The notes beneath the pieces were generated by a model that was not told the origin of the DNA, searched no databases, and was given only the letters and a program-made list of their open reading frames with translations. This document shows, in pieces, positions 17,279 through 25,973 of a DNA stretch of 64,000 nucleotides (within the stretch, counting starts at the first letter, position 1; each line of letters opens with the position of its first letter). The position numbers and the translations under genes were made by a program. The DNA is taken from positions 1 to 64,000 of the forward strand of contig NZ_JAUSCJ010000012.1 of NCBI RefSeq assembly GCF_030651185.1. The letters run 5' to 3'. This DNA comes from Phenylobacterium sp. (GTDB lineage: Bacteria; Pseudomonadota; Alphaproteobacteria; Caulobacterales; Caulobacteraceae).

Positions 17279-18162
17279 CAGATCAGGCCGGTTTCCCGCA
17301 GCGCGGCGAGAACCTCGTGCCGCGCCGATTCAGAGCAGGCGGTGATCGGTAGACGGACGTCTTCCCGGCAAAGGCCAAGGTGCGAGAGGGCGAACTTGGT
17401 GGGCGCCGGCGAGGCGTCGGCGAACAGCGACTTGTGCAGCAGCAGCAGGCGATCCTGCCAATAGAGGGCGGTCTTCCAGTCTTCGCCCATCGCGGCGTTG
17501 TAGAAGGCGGCGCAGAGGTCGGGAGCGACATTGGACGTCACCGAGATGCAGCCATGGCCGCCATGGGCCATGTAGCCCAGCGCCGTGGGATCGTCCCCCG
17601 ACAGCATCACCCAGTCGGGCCCGCACAGCAGGCGCTGCATGGTGGCCCGCGTCATGTCGCCCGTGGCGTCCTTGACGCCGACGATGTTCGGCAGCTTGGA
17701 GAGCCTTCCCAGGGTGGCGTCGGCGATGTCGATGCTGGTGCGGCCCGGCACATTGTAGACCAGGACCGGAAGCTGCACCGCCTCGTTGATCGCGGCATAG
17801 TGGGCGTAGAGACCCTCTTGGCTCGGACGATTGTAATAGGGGGTCACCACCAGGGCGGCGTCGGCGCCCACGATCTTGGCGTGGCGCACCAGTTCGATGG
17901 CCTCGGCCGTCGAGTTGGAGCCCGCGCCGGCGATAATCGGCACACGTCCCGCGGCGGTGGCGACACACAGCTCCACAACCCGACGGTGTTCGTCGTGGCT
18001 AAGCGTGGCGGTTTCGCCTGTGGTGCCAACCGGCACCAAGCCGTGGACACCGCCCGCGATCTGGCGCTCGACAAGGGCGATAAAGGCCTGCTCATCGATA
18101 GCGCCATCGCGAAACGGCGTCACCAGGGCCGGCATGACGCCCTTGAACAAAGGTTCGGACAT
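17278..18162 (-). CDS. dapA: 4-hydroxy-tetrahydrodipicolinate synthase
   Basis: Condenses pyruvate with aspartate semialdehyde in the lysine/diaminopimelate pathway that feeds peptidoglycan. It has 294 residues. The Schiff-base lysine is K164 in 'VGVKDATGD', and the proton-relay residues are T47-T48 ('GTTGE') and Y136 in 'VYNVPGRT' with R141. The start at 18162 (MSEPLF) is preferred to an in-frame ATG at 18171. It is divergent from the lytic transglycosylase, so two cell-wall genes share the 129-bp intergenic control region. Confidence 0.95.
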   Translation of the reverse strand: MSEPLFKGVMPALVTPFRDGAIDEQAFIALVERQIAGGVHGLVPVGTTGETATLSHDEHRRVVELCVATAAGRVPIIAGAGSNSTAEAIELVRHAKIVGADAALVVTPYYNRPSQEGLYAHYAAINEAVQLPVLVYNVPGRTSIDIADATLGRLSKLPNIVGVKDATGDMTRATMQRLLCGPDWVMLSGDDPTALGYMAHGGHGCISVTSNVAPDLCAAFYNAAMGEDWKTALYWQDRLLLLHKSLFADASPAPTKFALSHLGLCREDVRLPITACSESARHEVLAALRETGLI

Positions 18163-18291
18163 GGTCTGCAAAAAGCCGTGAAAGCCAGGCCAATTGTTGC
18201 GGCCTCAAGATTTGGCCGGACAATATGGCGGGCACCCCCTAAGCCGCAACCAGACTTGTTCCGTTATTCGATCGATCCGGAGATATTCGTT

Positions 18292-20442
18292 TTGGCGTCC
18301 AAGGCCCGCAAGGCACTCTTCACCGCAGCCGCGGCCGTTCTGTTGACCGGCGTGGCCGAGGCGCAACAGCCGGCGCAGGGGCCCGCGCCCTATGAGGGGC
18401 CGCCGCCGCCGATCGAACTGACCCAGACCCCGCCGGTCGTCTATCGGCGCGGACTGTCCGACGCGGACGGCGCGGCGCTGCGCGGCGCACTGGAATCGGC
18501 CAAGCGCGCCGACGTCACAGGCGCCCGCACCGCCATCGCCATGATCAACGACCCGATCGCCAAGAAGATCGCCATCTGGGCGATGGCCGACGCCAATGCC
18601 GACGCGCTGAGCTTCTTCGAGGTGGACCAAGCGCGCCGTGACCTAGCCGGCTGGCCTCGGGCCTCACGCCGCCAGGTGGCCGCCGAAAAGCTGCTGGAGA
18701 CCGGCGGCCTTGGCCCGCAGCGCACCATCGACTGGTTCGGCGGCGCCGATCCGGTGACCGCCGAGGGCGCCATCGCCCTGGCCTCGGCCTACCGCGCCGC
18801 CGGTCGCAACAAGGAGGCGGCCCTCCTGATCCGCAACACCTGGCGCAATACGCTGTTCGAGGCCGACCCTCAGCGCTCGATGCTTGCCAGGTTCGGCGAC
18901 CTCCTGACCCAGGACGACCACGTCCGCCGCGCCGACGTCATCCTGTTCGGCAGCCAGGGTCCGGCGGCCCGGGACATGATCCCCTTGCTCCCCGCCGACC
19001 AGGCCCAGCTCGCCCAGGCCCGGATGGCCCTTCGGCAGAACTCGGCCAGCGCCAACGCCCTGGTGAACAACCTGCCAGCCAGCGTCTCCAATTCCTCGGG
19101 CCTGGCCTTCGAGCGAGCGGCCTATATGCGCCGTCGGGGCATGGATCAGGTGGCGCTGGGACTAGTGCGCAGCTTCCCCACCGAGATCGCCTTCCCTGAG
19201 ATGGGCGCCCGCATTTGGGACGAGCGCTACCAACTGGTGATCAGCTCACTTCGCAATGGCGACTCCCAGGGCGCCTATCTGGCCGCGGCCAATACGGGCC
19301 TGACGGAGGGCGCGGACGCCGCCGAGGCGGAGTTCTATGCGGGCTGGGTCGCCCTGACCCGGCTGAAGCGTCCGGAGGACGCCGACCGCCACTTCGCCGC
19401 CATCGAGAAGATCGGCTCCTCCCCCATCACCCGGGCCCGGGCCCTCTATTGGCGCGGCCGCGCGGCGGAGGCCCGCGGCCAGCAGGACCGCGCCCAGGGC
19501 TTTTACGGCGCGGCGGCCAAGCACAGCACGACCTTCTATGGCCAGCTGGCCGGCGAGAAGGTGGGCGCCCACAGGCTGAACCTGGGCCGCGACCCCACAA
19601 TCACCCAGTCCGACCGCAACCGCTTCGAGGGCCGCGACGCGGTGCGCGCCGCCCGGATGCTGTACGAGATCGGCAACAAGGACCTGTTCAAGACCTTCGT
19701 CCTGACGCTGGACGACGTCCTGCCCACGGCTGAGGAAGAGGCGCTGCTGGTGGACATGGTCCGCGGCTATGGCGACATCGACACCGGCATGAAGGTGGTC
19801 CGCGCCGCCGCTCAGCGGGGCTTCATCCTGCCCGAGCGGGGCTACCCGATGCGCTCTACCCCCAATGTCGCCAGGGCGCCGGAGCCGGCCCTGATTCTGG
19901 GGATCACTCGGCAGGAGAGCGGCTTCGACCCGTTGATCCGCTCCGGCGCCGGCGCGCGCGGCATGATGCAGCTGATGCCCGCCACGGCCTCGGTGGTCGC
20001 CCGGGGCATGGGTGTGAGCTATTCGCCCGGCATGCTGGACGAGCCGGACTACAATATGCGCCTCGGCGCCACCTATCTCGGTCAGATGGTGGGCAACTTC
20101 TCCGGCTCCTACCCGATGGCCATCGCGGCCTACAACGCCGGTCCCGGGCGGCCCGCCAGTTGGACCGCGTTCTGCGGCGACCCGCGCGGGGCGGCGACTG
20201 ACCCGATCGACTTCATCGAGTGCATCCCGTTCTCCGAGACCCGCAACTACGTCATGCGGGTGATGGAGGGCATGCAGGTCTATCGCGCCCGGCTGAACGG
20301 CGGCACGACCACCATCACCCTGTCGCAGGACCTGAAACGCGGCGGTTACGGCACGGGCTATGCGCCCGCCGGCGCCATGGTGCAGACCCAGAACGCCGTC
20401 CCGACCCAGGCCAGCGGTGGCATGCAGCCCATCCCCAACTAG
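18292..20442 (+). CDS. Periplasmic soluble lytic transglycosylase (Slt70-like)
   Basis: Cleaves peptidoglycan glycan strands to 1,6-anhydro-muropeptides. From a TTG start at 18292 the product has 716 residues, with a signal peptide ending 'GVAEAQ' (about residue 25). A long alpha-helical superhelix (about 40-500) of TPR-like turns follows, then the SLT catalytic domain from about 530. The catalytic Glu is E542 in 'ITRQESGFDP', followed by 'GARGMMQLMPATA' and 'AIAAYNAGPGR'. TTG is chosen because it sits immediately before the basic signal-peptide start with a GGAG at good spacing; the frame is open much further upstream but overlaps dapA. It ends in a CTAG shared with the convergent hydrolase gene. 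Confidence 0.88.
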   Translation: MASKARKALFTAAAAVLLTGVAEAQQPAQGPAPYEGPPPPIELTQTPPVVYRRGLSDADGAALRGALESAKRADVTGARTAIAMINDPIAKKIAIWAMADANADALSFFEVDQARRDLAGWPRASRRQVAAEKLLETGGLGPQRTIDWFGGADPVTAEGAIALASAYRAAGRNKEAALLIRNTWRNTLFEADPQRSMLARFGDLLTQDDHVRRADVILFGSQGPAARDMIPLLPADQAQLAQARMALRQNSASANALVNNLPASVSNSSGLAFERAAYMRRRGMDQVALGLVRSFPTEIAFPEMGARIWDERYQLVISSLRNGDSQGAYLAAANTGLTEGADAAEAEFYAGWVALTRLKRPEDADRHFAAIEKIGSSPITRARALYWRGRAAEARGQQDRAQGFYGAAAKHSTTFYGQLAGEKVGAHRLNLGRDPTITQSDRNRFEGRDAVRAARMLYEIGNKDLFKTFVLTLDDVLPTAEEEALLVDMVRGYGDIDTGMKVVRAAAQRGFILPERGYPMRSTPNVARAPEPALILGITRQESGFDPLIRSGAGARGMMQLMPATASVVARGMGVSYSPGMLDEPDYNMRLGATYLGQMVGNFSGSYPMAIAAYNAGPGRPASWTAFCGDPRGAATDPIDFIECIPFSETRNYVMRVMEGMQVYRARLNGGTTTITLSQDLKRGGYGTGYAPAGAMVQTQNAVPTQASGGMQPIPN

Positions 20443-20951
20443 GCCTCGTTGACCCAGGCCTCGATCAGCGGCGCGATCAATTCCAGGTCCTCATAGAGGT
20501 GGTCCCCGCCGGGGATTTCCACCGCCATGCAGCCTGGATGGCGCGCCACGATCGCCCCCAGCGGCGCGAATGCGCCGTTGAGATCGTCCGTCTGCTGGAT
20601 GAACAGGGTCGGGATGGCGTCACAGTGGGCGTCCAGCAGCGCGATCCGGTCCTCGGCGACCAGCCGGTTCAAGGGCGTGGCGATGAAGACGCAGGCCGTG
20701 GGCGCGAAGCCATGGCGGGCGATGGCCAGCATGGCCACCAAGGTCCCGATGGACTTGGCGATGATCAGGTCGGCCGAGAGTTGGCCGACGGCCTGGGCCT
20801 CTGGCGACAGGTCGGGATGGCTCCAGTCGGTCGCCCAGAAGCCGTGGTGGCGGATCACGGTCTCGGTCTGGCCGATCTCGAGGCGGGCGAGGAGCGCCTC
20901 CATCTGAGCCAGGGTGGACGGCTCGCGTCCGGGCAGACCCAGCAGGTTCAT
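20439..20951 (-). CDS. Small alpha/beta-hydrolase-fold protein
   Basis: A 170-residue protein with a compact alpha/beta hydrolase fold. The nucleophile elbow is 'AKSIGTL' (S67, with Ala in place of the first Gly), D122/D123 in 'QQTDDL' is a possible acid, and H151 in 'GGDHLYEDL' is the probable base. It resembles the KANL3/Tex30-like or dienelactone-hydrolase-like short hydrolases. Its start overlaps the stop of the ABC ATPase (ATGA), making it the last gene of the uptake operon. That suggests a role in processing the imported ligand, but this is inference. Confidence 0.7.
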   Translation of the reverse strand: MNLLGLPGREPSTLAQMEALLARLEIGQTETVIRHHGFWATDWSHPDLSPEAQAVGQLSADLIIAKSIGTLVAMLAIARHGFAPTACVFIATPLNRLVAEDRIALLDAHCDAIPTLFIQQTDDLNGAFAPLGAIVARHPGCMAVEIPGGDHLYEDLELIAPLIEAWVNEA

Positions 20952-21709
20952 GACCGAGCCCGCCGCGCCGCCAAGGTGAGACCGGCGGAGGTTTCCTCCA
21001 GAGCGCCTTTCAGCCCGAAGACCTCGCGCAGGACGGCGGGCGTCAGGGCGTCGCGGGGGGCGCCGTCGGCCACGATGGCGCCCGCGCTCACCACCACCAG
21101 CCGGTTGCAGGCTCGCGCCGCGAGACCCAGGTCGTGGAGCGTCAGGACGACGGCGGCGCCGCGCGCGGCCTGCTCGCGAAACAGGTCCAGAGACAGCAGC
21201 TGCGCGTCGGGGTCGAGGCCGGCGACAGGCTCGTCGGCCACCAGCAGCGGCGCGGCGGTGGCCAGCAGGCGGGCCAGCAGCACCCGGGCGCGCTCGCCGC
21301 CGGAAAGGTCCAGCACGCCGCGCCCGGCAAGGCCTGAGAGACCGACGCGGTCCAGGGCCTCCAGGGCGGCGGCCCGCGCCAGGGCCGGCGGCTTGCCGGC
21401 CGCGCCCAGGCTGGCGATGCGCCAGGCCGGCAGGTTCCAGCCGATGCGGCGCTCCTGGGGTAGGTAACCGGCCAGGGCTGCGCGGCTGGCGTCGTCGAGA
21501 CGCGCCACATCGCGTCCGGCCAGTTCGGCGCGGCCGGCGGCCAGCTTGGCCAGACCCAGGGCGGCGCGCAGCAGGGTGGTCTTGCCCGCGCCGTTGGGGC
21601 CGACGACGCCGACCACCTCGCCGGCGTGGACGCTCAAGGACGCGCCGGAGAGCACCTCGACATCGCCACGGCGGACCGTGGCCCCATGCAGGGAAAGGGC
21701 CGCGGTCAT
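20948..21709 (-). CDS. ABC transporter ATPase, FecE/BtuD type
   Basis: Cytoplasmic ATPase that powers iron-complex or cobalamin-type import. It has 253 residues with Walker A 'GPNGAGKTT' (37-45), Q-loop 'YLPQER', signature 'LSGGERARVLLARLL' and Walker B 'LLVADEP'. ATGA overlaps link it with the FecCD permease upstream and the small hydrolase downstream. Together with the binding protein it forms a full FecBCD-type importer. Confidence 0.93.
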   Translation of the reverse strand: MTAALSLHGATVRRGDVEVLSGASLSVHAGEVVGVVGPNGAGKTTLLRAALGLAKLAAGRAELAGRDVARLDDASRAALAGYLPQERRIGWNLPAWRIASLGAAGKPPALARAAALEALDRVGLSGLAGRGVLDLSGGERARVLLARLLATAAPLLVADEPVAGLDPDAQLLSLDLFREQAARGAAVVLTLHDLGLAARACNRLVVVSAGAIVADGAPRDALTPAVLREVFGLKGALEETSAGLTLAARRARS

Positions 21710-22683
21710 GCGCGCCAGCTCCGAGCCGCCCGCCAGGCGATCAGGGCGAACAGCGGCGCACCGAACAGGGCGGTGACCACCCCCAGCTTCAGCTCCTGGT
21801 CGGTGGGGATCATCCGGGCGGCGATGTCGGCCGCGGTCAGCAGGATGGCGCCGGCCAGGGCGGATGGCGCGAGCGCCTTGCCGGGGTCAGCCCCCGCCCC
21901 TGCCCGCACCAGGTGCGGCGCGGCCAGGCCCACGAAGCCGATGATGCCGGCCATGGCGACGGCGGCGCCCGTGAGGAGCGAGGCCCCAGCGACGGCGGCG
22001 GCGCGCAGGCGGCCCATGGGCAGGCCCGACATGGCCGCCGTCTCCTCGCCAAGGGTCAGCATCACCAGGCCTCGGGCGGCGTAGACACACAGGGCGGCCC
22101 CGAGGGTCATGGGCGCGAGTTCCCAGCCGATATCACTCCAGCTGCGATTGGCCACCGAGCCCATCAGCCAGGACAGGATCTCCACCGTGGTCACCGGCGA
22201 GGGCGACAGGTTGAAGATCAGCGAGGTCAGGGCGCCGGCGAAGGCCGAGAGCGCGACGCCGAACAGGATCAGGGTCTCGGGCTCGCGGAACCGGCCGGCC
22301 AGGGCGGTGAGAAGCAGTCCGGTGGCCAGCGCCGCCGCCAGAGCCGCGGCCTCCGTCCCGCCGGGGATGGCGGCGATGCCGAGCGCGATGGCCAGGGAGG
22401 CGCCGAGGCCCGCCCCCGCCGAAACCCCCAGCACACCGGGATCGGCCAGGGGGTTGCGCAGCAGACCCTGCATCACCGCCCCGGCCAGGCCCAGGGCGGC
22501 GCCCACCACGGCGGCGGCCACGACGCGGGGCGCGCGGATCGCCCAGAGGATTTCCGCCGGTCCCGAGGCCGGGTCGCCGAAGGCCTGACCGTACTGGGCG
22601 GCGCTAAGGGTCGTCTCCCCCAGCAGCAGGCCGAGCGCCAGCAGGACCAGCAGGGCGGCCATGAGGATCAGGTTCAGCTTCAT
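21706..22683 (-). CDS. FecCD-family ABC transporter permease
   Basis: Inner-membrane permease of the iron-siderophore, haem or vitamin B12 importer family. It has 325 residues and about ten hydrophobic helices. Family-typical stretches are 'RAPRVVAAAVVGAALGLAG', 'NPLADPGVLGVSAGAGLGA' and the EAA-like region 'GIIGFVGLAAPHLVR'. The start at 22683 overlaps the binding-protein stop (ATGA); a longer frame to 22821 has no support. Only one permease gene is present, so a homodimer is expected. Confidence 0.94.
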   Translation of the reverse strand: MKLNLILMAALLVLLALGLLLGETTLSAAQYGQAFGDPASGPAEILWAIRAPRVVAAAVVGAALGLAGAVMQGLLRNPLADPGVLGVSAGAGLGASLAIALGIAAIPGGTEAAALAAALATGLLLTALAGRFREPETLILFGVALSAFAGALTSLIFNLSPSPVTTVEILSWLMGSVANRSWSDIGWELAPMTLGAALCVYAARGLVMLTLGEETAAMSGLPMGRLRAAAVAGASLLTGAAVAMAGIIGFVGLAAPHLVRAGAGADPGKALAPSALAGAILLTAADIAARMIPTDQELKLGVVTALFGAPLFALIAWRAARSWRA

Positions 22684-23471
22684 CGCGGGGCCTTGGCGGC
22701 CAGGATCTCCACGGCCTCGGCGGCGGACGGATCGGGGCAGCCCAGCATCGCGCCCGGCAGGCTGGCCACCGTGCGCTCGGCGGCGACCCGGCGCATGACC
22801 TGGTGGCGGCCGAGCCCCCAACGGTTATTGGCCAGCATGAAGTCGTCGAAGAACCCCAGCACCAGGGCGCGCGGAGGCTTGATCGCCAGTTGTTCGAGCG
22901 AGATGGGCTGGAAGCCCGGTCCGGGGGGCTTGGGGGTCAGGCCCGCGGACTTCAGGATATGGTGGACCATGGTGCCGTCCCCACCGGTGAAGCCGCCCGG
23001 GGTGATATAGAGCGCCGTGGCCCCGCGCCAGGCGCCGGCGGAACGATCCAGCCGGGCGTCCATCTTCGCGATCACCGCCTCGCCCTGCGCCTGCCGGTCC
23101 ATGGCGGCGGCCACCCGGCGGACATTGGCCCGCACGCCGTGAAAGTCCGAGGCGTCCTCGATGGTGACGACGCGAACCCCGCGCTTTTCGACCTGGGCGA
23201 TGAAGCGCGGGTCGCCAGCCCAGTAGCGGACGACCAGGTCCGGCTTCGCCGCCAAGGCGGACTCCAGGGTGGTGCGGCGTTGCGGCAGGCCCCGAGCCAG
23301 AGCGCGCAGCCGAGAATCCGCATCGTCGGCCCGGGTCGACAGGCCCACGATCGAGGCGCGGGGACTGAGGGTCAGGACGTACTGATCGGCGCATTGGTCC
23401 AGGGAGAGGACCCGCGGAGCCGCCTGGGCGGCGCCCGCAAAGGTCAAGGCCGCGACGAGAGCCGCGATCAG
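22680..23471 (-). CDS. Periplasmic binding protein of FecBCD-type importer (unusual start)
   Basis: Exported TroA/BtuF-like substrate-binding protein. The hydrophobic signal 'ALVAALTFAGAAQAAP' is followed by 'VLSLDQCADQYVLTL', 'ASIVGLSTRADD' and 'KPDLVVRYW', which are typical for haem, cobalamin or siderophore binding proteins. No ATG, GTG or TTG lies immediately before the signal peptide. A CTG at 23471 forms a CTGA overlap with the TetR stop, matching the ATGA overlaps elsewhere in this operon, and is given here as the start with low certainty. Earlier in-frame starts (up to 23681) would read through the TetR gene in another frame. The start is the weak point, not the gene. Confidence 0.75.
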   Translation of the reverse strand: MIAALVAALTFAGAAQAAPRVLSLDQCADQYVLTLSPRASIVGLSTRADDADSRLRALARGLPQRRTTLESALAAKPDLVVRYWAGDPRFIAQVEKRGVRVVTIEDASDFHGVRANVRRVAAAMDRQAQGEAVIAKMDARLDRSAGAWRGATALYITPGGFTGGDGTMVHHILKSAGLTPKPPGPGFQPISLEQLAIKPPRALVLGFFDDFMLANNRWGLGRHQVMRRVAAERTVASLPGAMLGCPDPSAAEAVEILAAKAPR

Positions 23472-24097
23472 TCGACGACGAGGCCGTGCATCAGCCCGTC
23501 CAGGGTGACCTTGATCACTTCGTCCACCGGGGCCCAGTCGAAGTTCGGGCGCCCGTTCATCAGGGCCACCACGCCATGGCAGGCGGCCCAAAGCGCCTGG
23601 GCCGCACTGTCGCCGGTGCCGGTCCGCAGCCGTCCCTCGGCCGCGATCTCGCGCACCGCGCCGCTGAAGATTTCGTAGCATCGCGCGCCCATGTCCGCCG
23701 TGCCTTCGTGCCAGACGGTCGATACGGGGTGAACGCCCGCGAACACAAGCAGATAGGCGTTCGGGTGCTCGAAACCCCAGCGCATATAGGAGTCCAGCAT
23801 CAGCTTGACCCGCGTGACGGCGTCCAGCGGCTTGGCGGCGATGGCGGCGTTGCGCTCCAGGAGCTGGATGATGGTCCGCTCGCAGATTTCCAGCAGGATG
23901 CCGCCCTTGTCCGGGAAGTGCATGTAGAGGGCGGTGGAGGAAACGCCGACCTCGTCGGCGATCTTGCGGATGGTGGCGCCCTCGTAGCCTTCGGCCACGA
24001 AGATGCGTTCCGCAGCCTCGAGGATTTCCGCCCTGCGAAGGTGGCCATCGCCCTTGGGCTTGCGCGCCGAGCGCCTCGTGGTCACTGCCGTCGTCAC
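23468..24097 (-). CDS. TetR-family transcriptional regulator
   Basis: DNA-binding repressor of 209 residues. The N-terminal helix-turn-helix reads 'IFVAEGYEGATIRKIADEVGVSSTALYMHFPDKGGI', and the C-terminal half is a ligand-binding, TetR_C-like all-helical domain. The GTG at 24097 has AAAGGA at good spacing; an ATG at 24139 would add 14 residues. It is the first gene of the operon with the binding protein, permease, ATPase and hydrolase, so it probably controls this importer in response to its ligand or a related effector. It is divergent from the RNA methyltransferase. Confidence 0.9.
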   Translation of the reverse strand: MTTAVTTRRSARKPKGDGHLRRAEILEAAERIFVAEGYEGATIRKIADEVGVSSTALYMHFPDKGGILLEICERTIIQLLERNAAIAAKPLDAVTRVKLMLDSYMRWGFEHPNAYLLVFAGVHPVSTVWHEGTADMGARCYEIFSGAVREIAAEGRLRTGTGDSAAQALWAACHGVVALMNGRPNFDWAPVDEVIKVTLDGLMHGLVVD

Positions 24098-24279
24098 GGG
24101 AATCCTTTCGTCATCCGAACAGCTTGCAGCGGAAGCCAAAAGGCCATCCGGCGCAAGTCAGACCTGTGACAATGCGGCATGAAGGCCCTTCGCGCCATAC
24201 CCACCCTTCCATACTGACCCCATCAACCGACGCGCGCCCGACTGGACGCCGCGAGGCCGGAACGGGTAAGGCCAAGGAC

Positions 24280-25182
24280 ATGAGCAAGCCTGCCCCCATC
24301 GTGGCCGAAGCCCCCGGCGTCATGCGCACCACCGGCTGGGCCGACTACGCCCTGATCGACAGCGGCAATGGGCGCAAGCTGGAGCGCTACGGCCGCTACT
24401 CGGTGGTGCGGCCCGAACCGCAGTGCCTGTGGACGCCGTCGCTTGGGGAAGAGGTCTGGGCCGCCGCCGACGCGGTCTTCGATCCCACCGACGAGGAGGA
24501 CGCCGGCCGCTGGCGTTTCCGTGAACAGCCGAAGGACACCTGGCCGCTCTCCTGGCAGGACGTGACCTTCAAGGCCCGCTTCACCGCCTTCCGGCACCTG
24601 GCCTTCTTTCCCGAACAGGCGGCCAACTGGGCCTGGCTGGACCAGAAGGTGCGCGCCGCAGAAGGCCAGCCCAAGGTGCTGAACCTGTTCGGCTATACCG
24701 GTGTCGCCAGCCTGGTCTGCGCGGCGGCGGGCGCGGCGGTGACCCATGTCGACGCCTCGAAGAAGGCCATCGGCTGGGCCCGCGAGAACGCCGAGGCCTC
24801 CGGCCTGGCCGACAAGCCGATCCGCTGGATCTGCGAGGACGCGCGACGCTACGTCCAGCGCGAGGTGCGGCGAGGCTCGAAGTACGAGGGCATCATCCTC
24901 GATCCGCCGAAATACGGCCGCGGGCCGGACGGCGAGGTCTGGAAGCTGTTTGAGAACCTGCCCGAGCTTTCCACCCTATGCGCCGAACTTCTTTCAGATA
25001 AGGCGGAGTTTCTGCTGCTGAACGCCTATGCGGAGCGCATCTCCGGCGCGGCGCTCGCCGGTCTGCTTTCGGAGAAGCTGAAGGATCGCGGCGGAAACAT
25101 CGAGTGGGGCGAACTCGCCCTGGTGCAGCAGGACGGCCAGCGTCAGATCGGCATGTCCTTCTATGCCCGGTGGGCGCCGTGA
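24280..25182 (+). CDS. Class I SAM-dependent rRNA methyltransferase (RlmI/RlmK-like)
   Basis: Predicted rRNA cytosine or guanine methyltransferase of 300 residues. It has the SAM-binding motif 'VLNLFGYTGVASL', an acidic second strand 'VTHVDASKKAIGWARENA', and the catalytic-type 'GIILDPPKYGRGPDGEVW'. There is no N-terminal PUA domain, so it resembles the catalytic half of RlmI/RlmK. The start at 24280 is the first ATG after the promoter region; the frame is open upstream to 24124 without support. GTGA couples it to the SpoU methyltransferase. Confidence 0.85.
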   Translation: MSKPAPIVAEAPGVMRTTGWADYALIDSGNGRKLERYGRYSVVRPEPQCLWTPSLGEEVWAAADAVFDPTDEEDAGRWRFREQPKDTWPLSWQDVTFKARFTAFRHLAFFPEQAANWAWLDQKVRAAEGQPKVLNLFGYTGVASLVCAAAGAAVTHVDASKKAIGWARENAEASGLADKPIRWICEDARRYVQREVRRGSKYEGIILDPPKYGRGPDGEVWKLFENLPELSTLCAELLSDKAEFLLLNAYAERISGAALAGLLSEKLKDRGGNIEWGELALVQQDGQRQIGMSFYARWAP

Positions 25183-25970
25183 GCGACCGCACCGTCACCT
25201 CGCTCACCAATCCGACAGTCAAGGCGGTCCGCGCCCTGCATCTGCGCAAGGAACGCGACGAGACCGGCCTGTTCGTGGCCGAGGGTTTGAAGATCGTCAC
25301 CGAGGCGATCGAGACCGGCCACGCCCCGGCTATCCTGATGTACGGCGCGCAGGCCGACGGCCACCCCCTGCTCCGCGCGGCCATGACCGCCACCCGCGCC
25401 GGCGGCGGGGAGGTGATCGAGGTCACGCAGGAGATTCTCGCCAAGGTTTCGCGCCGCGACAATCCGCAGGCCGTAGTCGGCGTGTTCCACCAGGTGTTCA
25501 TGCCGCTGGGGGCCCTGGCCCCTTCGTCGGCGCCCTGCTTCGTCGCCCTGCACAGGGTGCGCGACCCCGGCAACCTTGGGACCATCGTGCGCACCGCTGA
25601 CGCCGCGGGCTGCGGCGCGGTGATCCTGGTGGGCGAATGCTGCGACCCGTTCTCGGTGGAGGCGGTGCGCGCCACCATGGGCTCGGTGTTCGCGGTGCCG
25701 ATCGTGCGGGCGACGGAAGAGGCCTTCGCCGAATGGCGCACGAAGTGGCCGGGTTCGGTGATCGGGACGCTGCTGACCGCCACCATGGCCCACCATGAGG
25801 CGACCTATGCCAAGCCCGCCCTGGTGTTCATGGGCAACGAGCAGCAGGGCCTGACGCCGGAGATGGCGGCGCTGTGCGACGTCAACGTCAAGATCCCCAT
25901 GCGCGGCCGGGCCGACAGCCTGAACCTCTCGGTGGCCACCGGTGTGATGATCTACGCGGCCACGGCCTAG
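25179..25970 (+). CDS. SpoU/TrmH-family RNA 2'-O-ribose methyltransferase
   Basis: Knotted SPOUT methyltransferase of 263 residues with an N-terminal RNA-binding part ('NPTVKAVRALHLRKERDETGLFVAEG'). The three SpoU motifs follow: 'HRVRDPGNLGTIVRTADAAG', 'PALVFMGNEQQGL' and 'IPMRGRADSLNLSVATGV'. The target could be rRNA (RlmB-like) or tRNA (TrmH-like). The GTG start lies in a GTGA overlap with the preceding methyltransferase, so two RNA-modification enzymes are translated together. It is convergent with hrpB. Confidence 0.92.
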   Translation: MSDRTVTSLTNPTVKAVRALHLRKERDETGLFVAEGLKIVTEAIETGHAPAILMYGAQADGHPLLRAAMTATRAGGGEVIEVTQEILAKVSRRDNPQAVVGVFHQVFMPLGALAPSSAPCFVALHRVRDPGNLGTIVRTADAAGCGAVILVGECCDPFSVEAVRATMGSVFAVPIVRATEEAFAEWRTKWPGSVIGTLLTATMAHHEATYAKPALVFMGNEQQGLTPEMAALCDVNVKIPMRGRADSLNLSVATGVMIYAATA

Positions 25971-25973
25971 GCG

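Noticed and set aside
17380..18291. In-frame upstream extension of the lytic transglycosylase
   Set aside because: It reads antisense through dapA and would bury the signal peptide; TTG at 18292 with its ribosome-binding site is the sensible start.
24098..24279. Cobalamin or Fur-type control element for the ABC importer
   Set aside because: No B12-box core or GATAAT-like Fur repeats were recognised in the gap.
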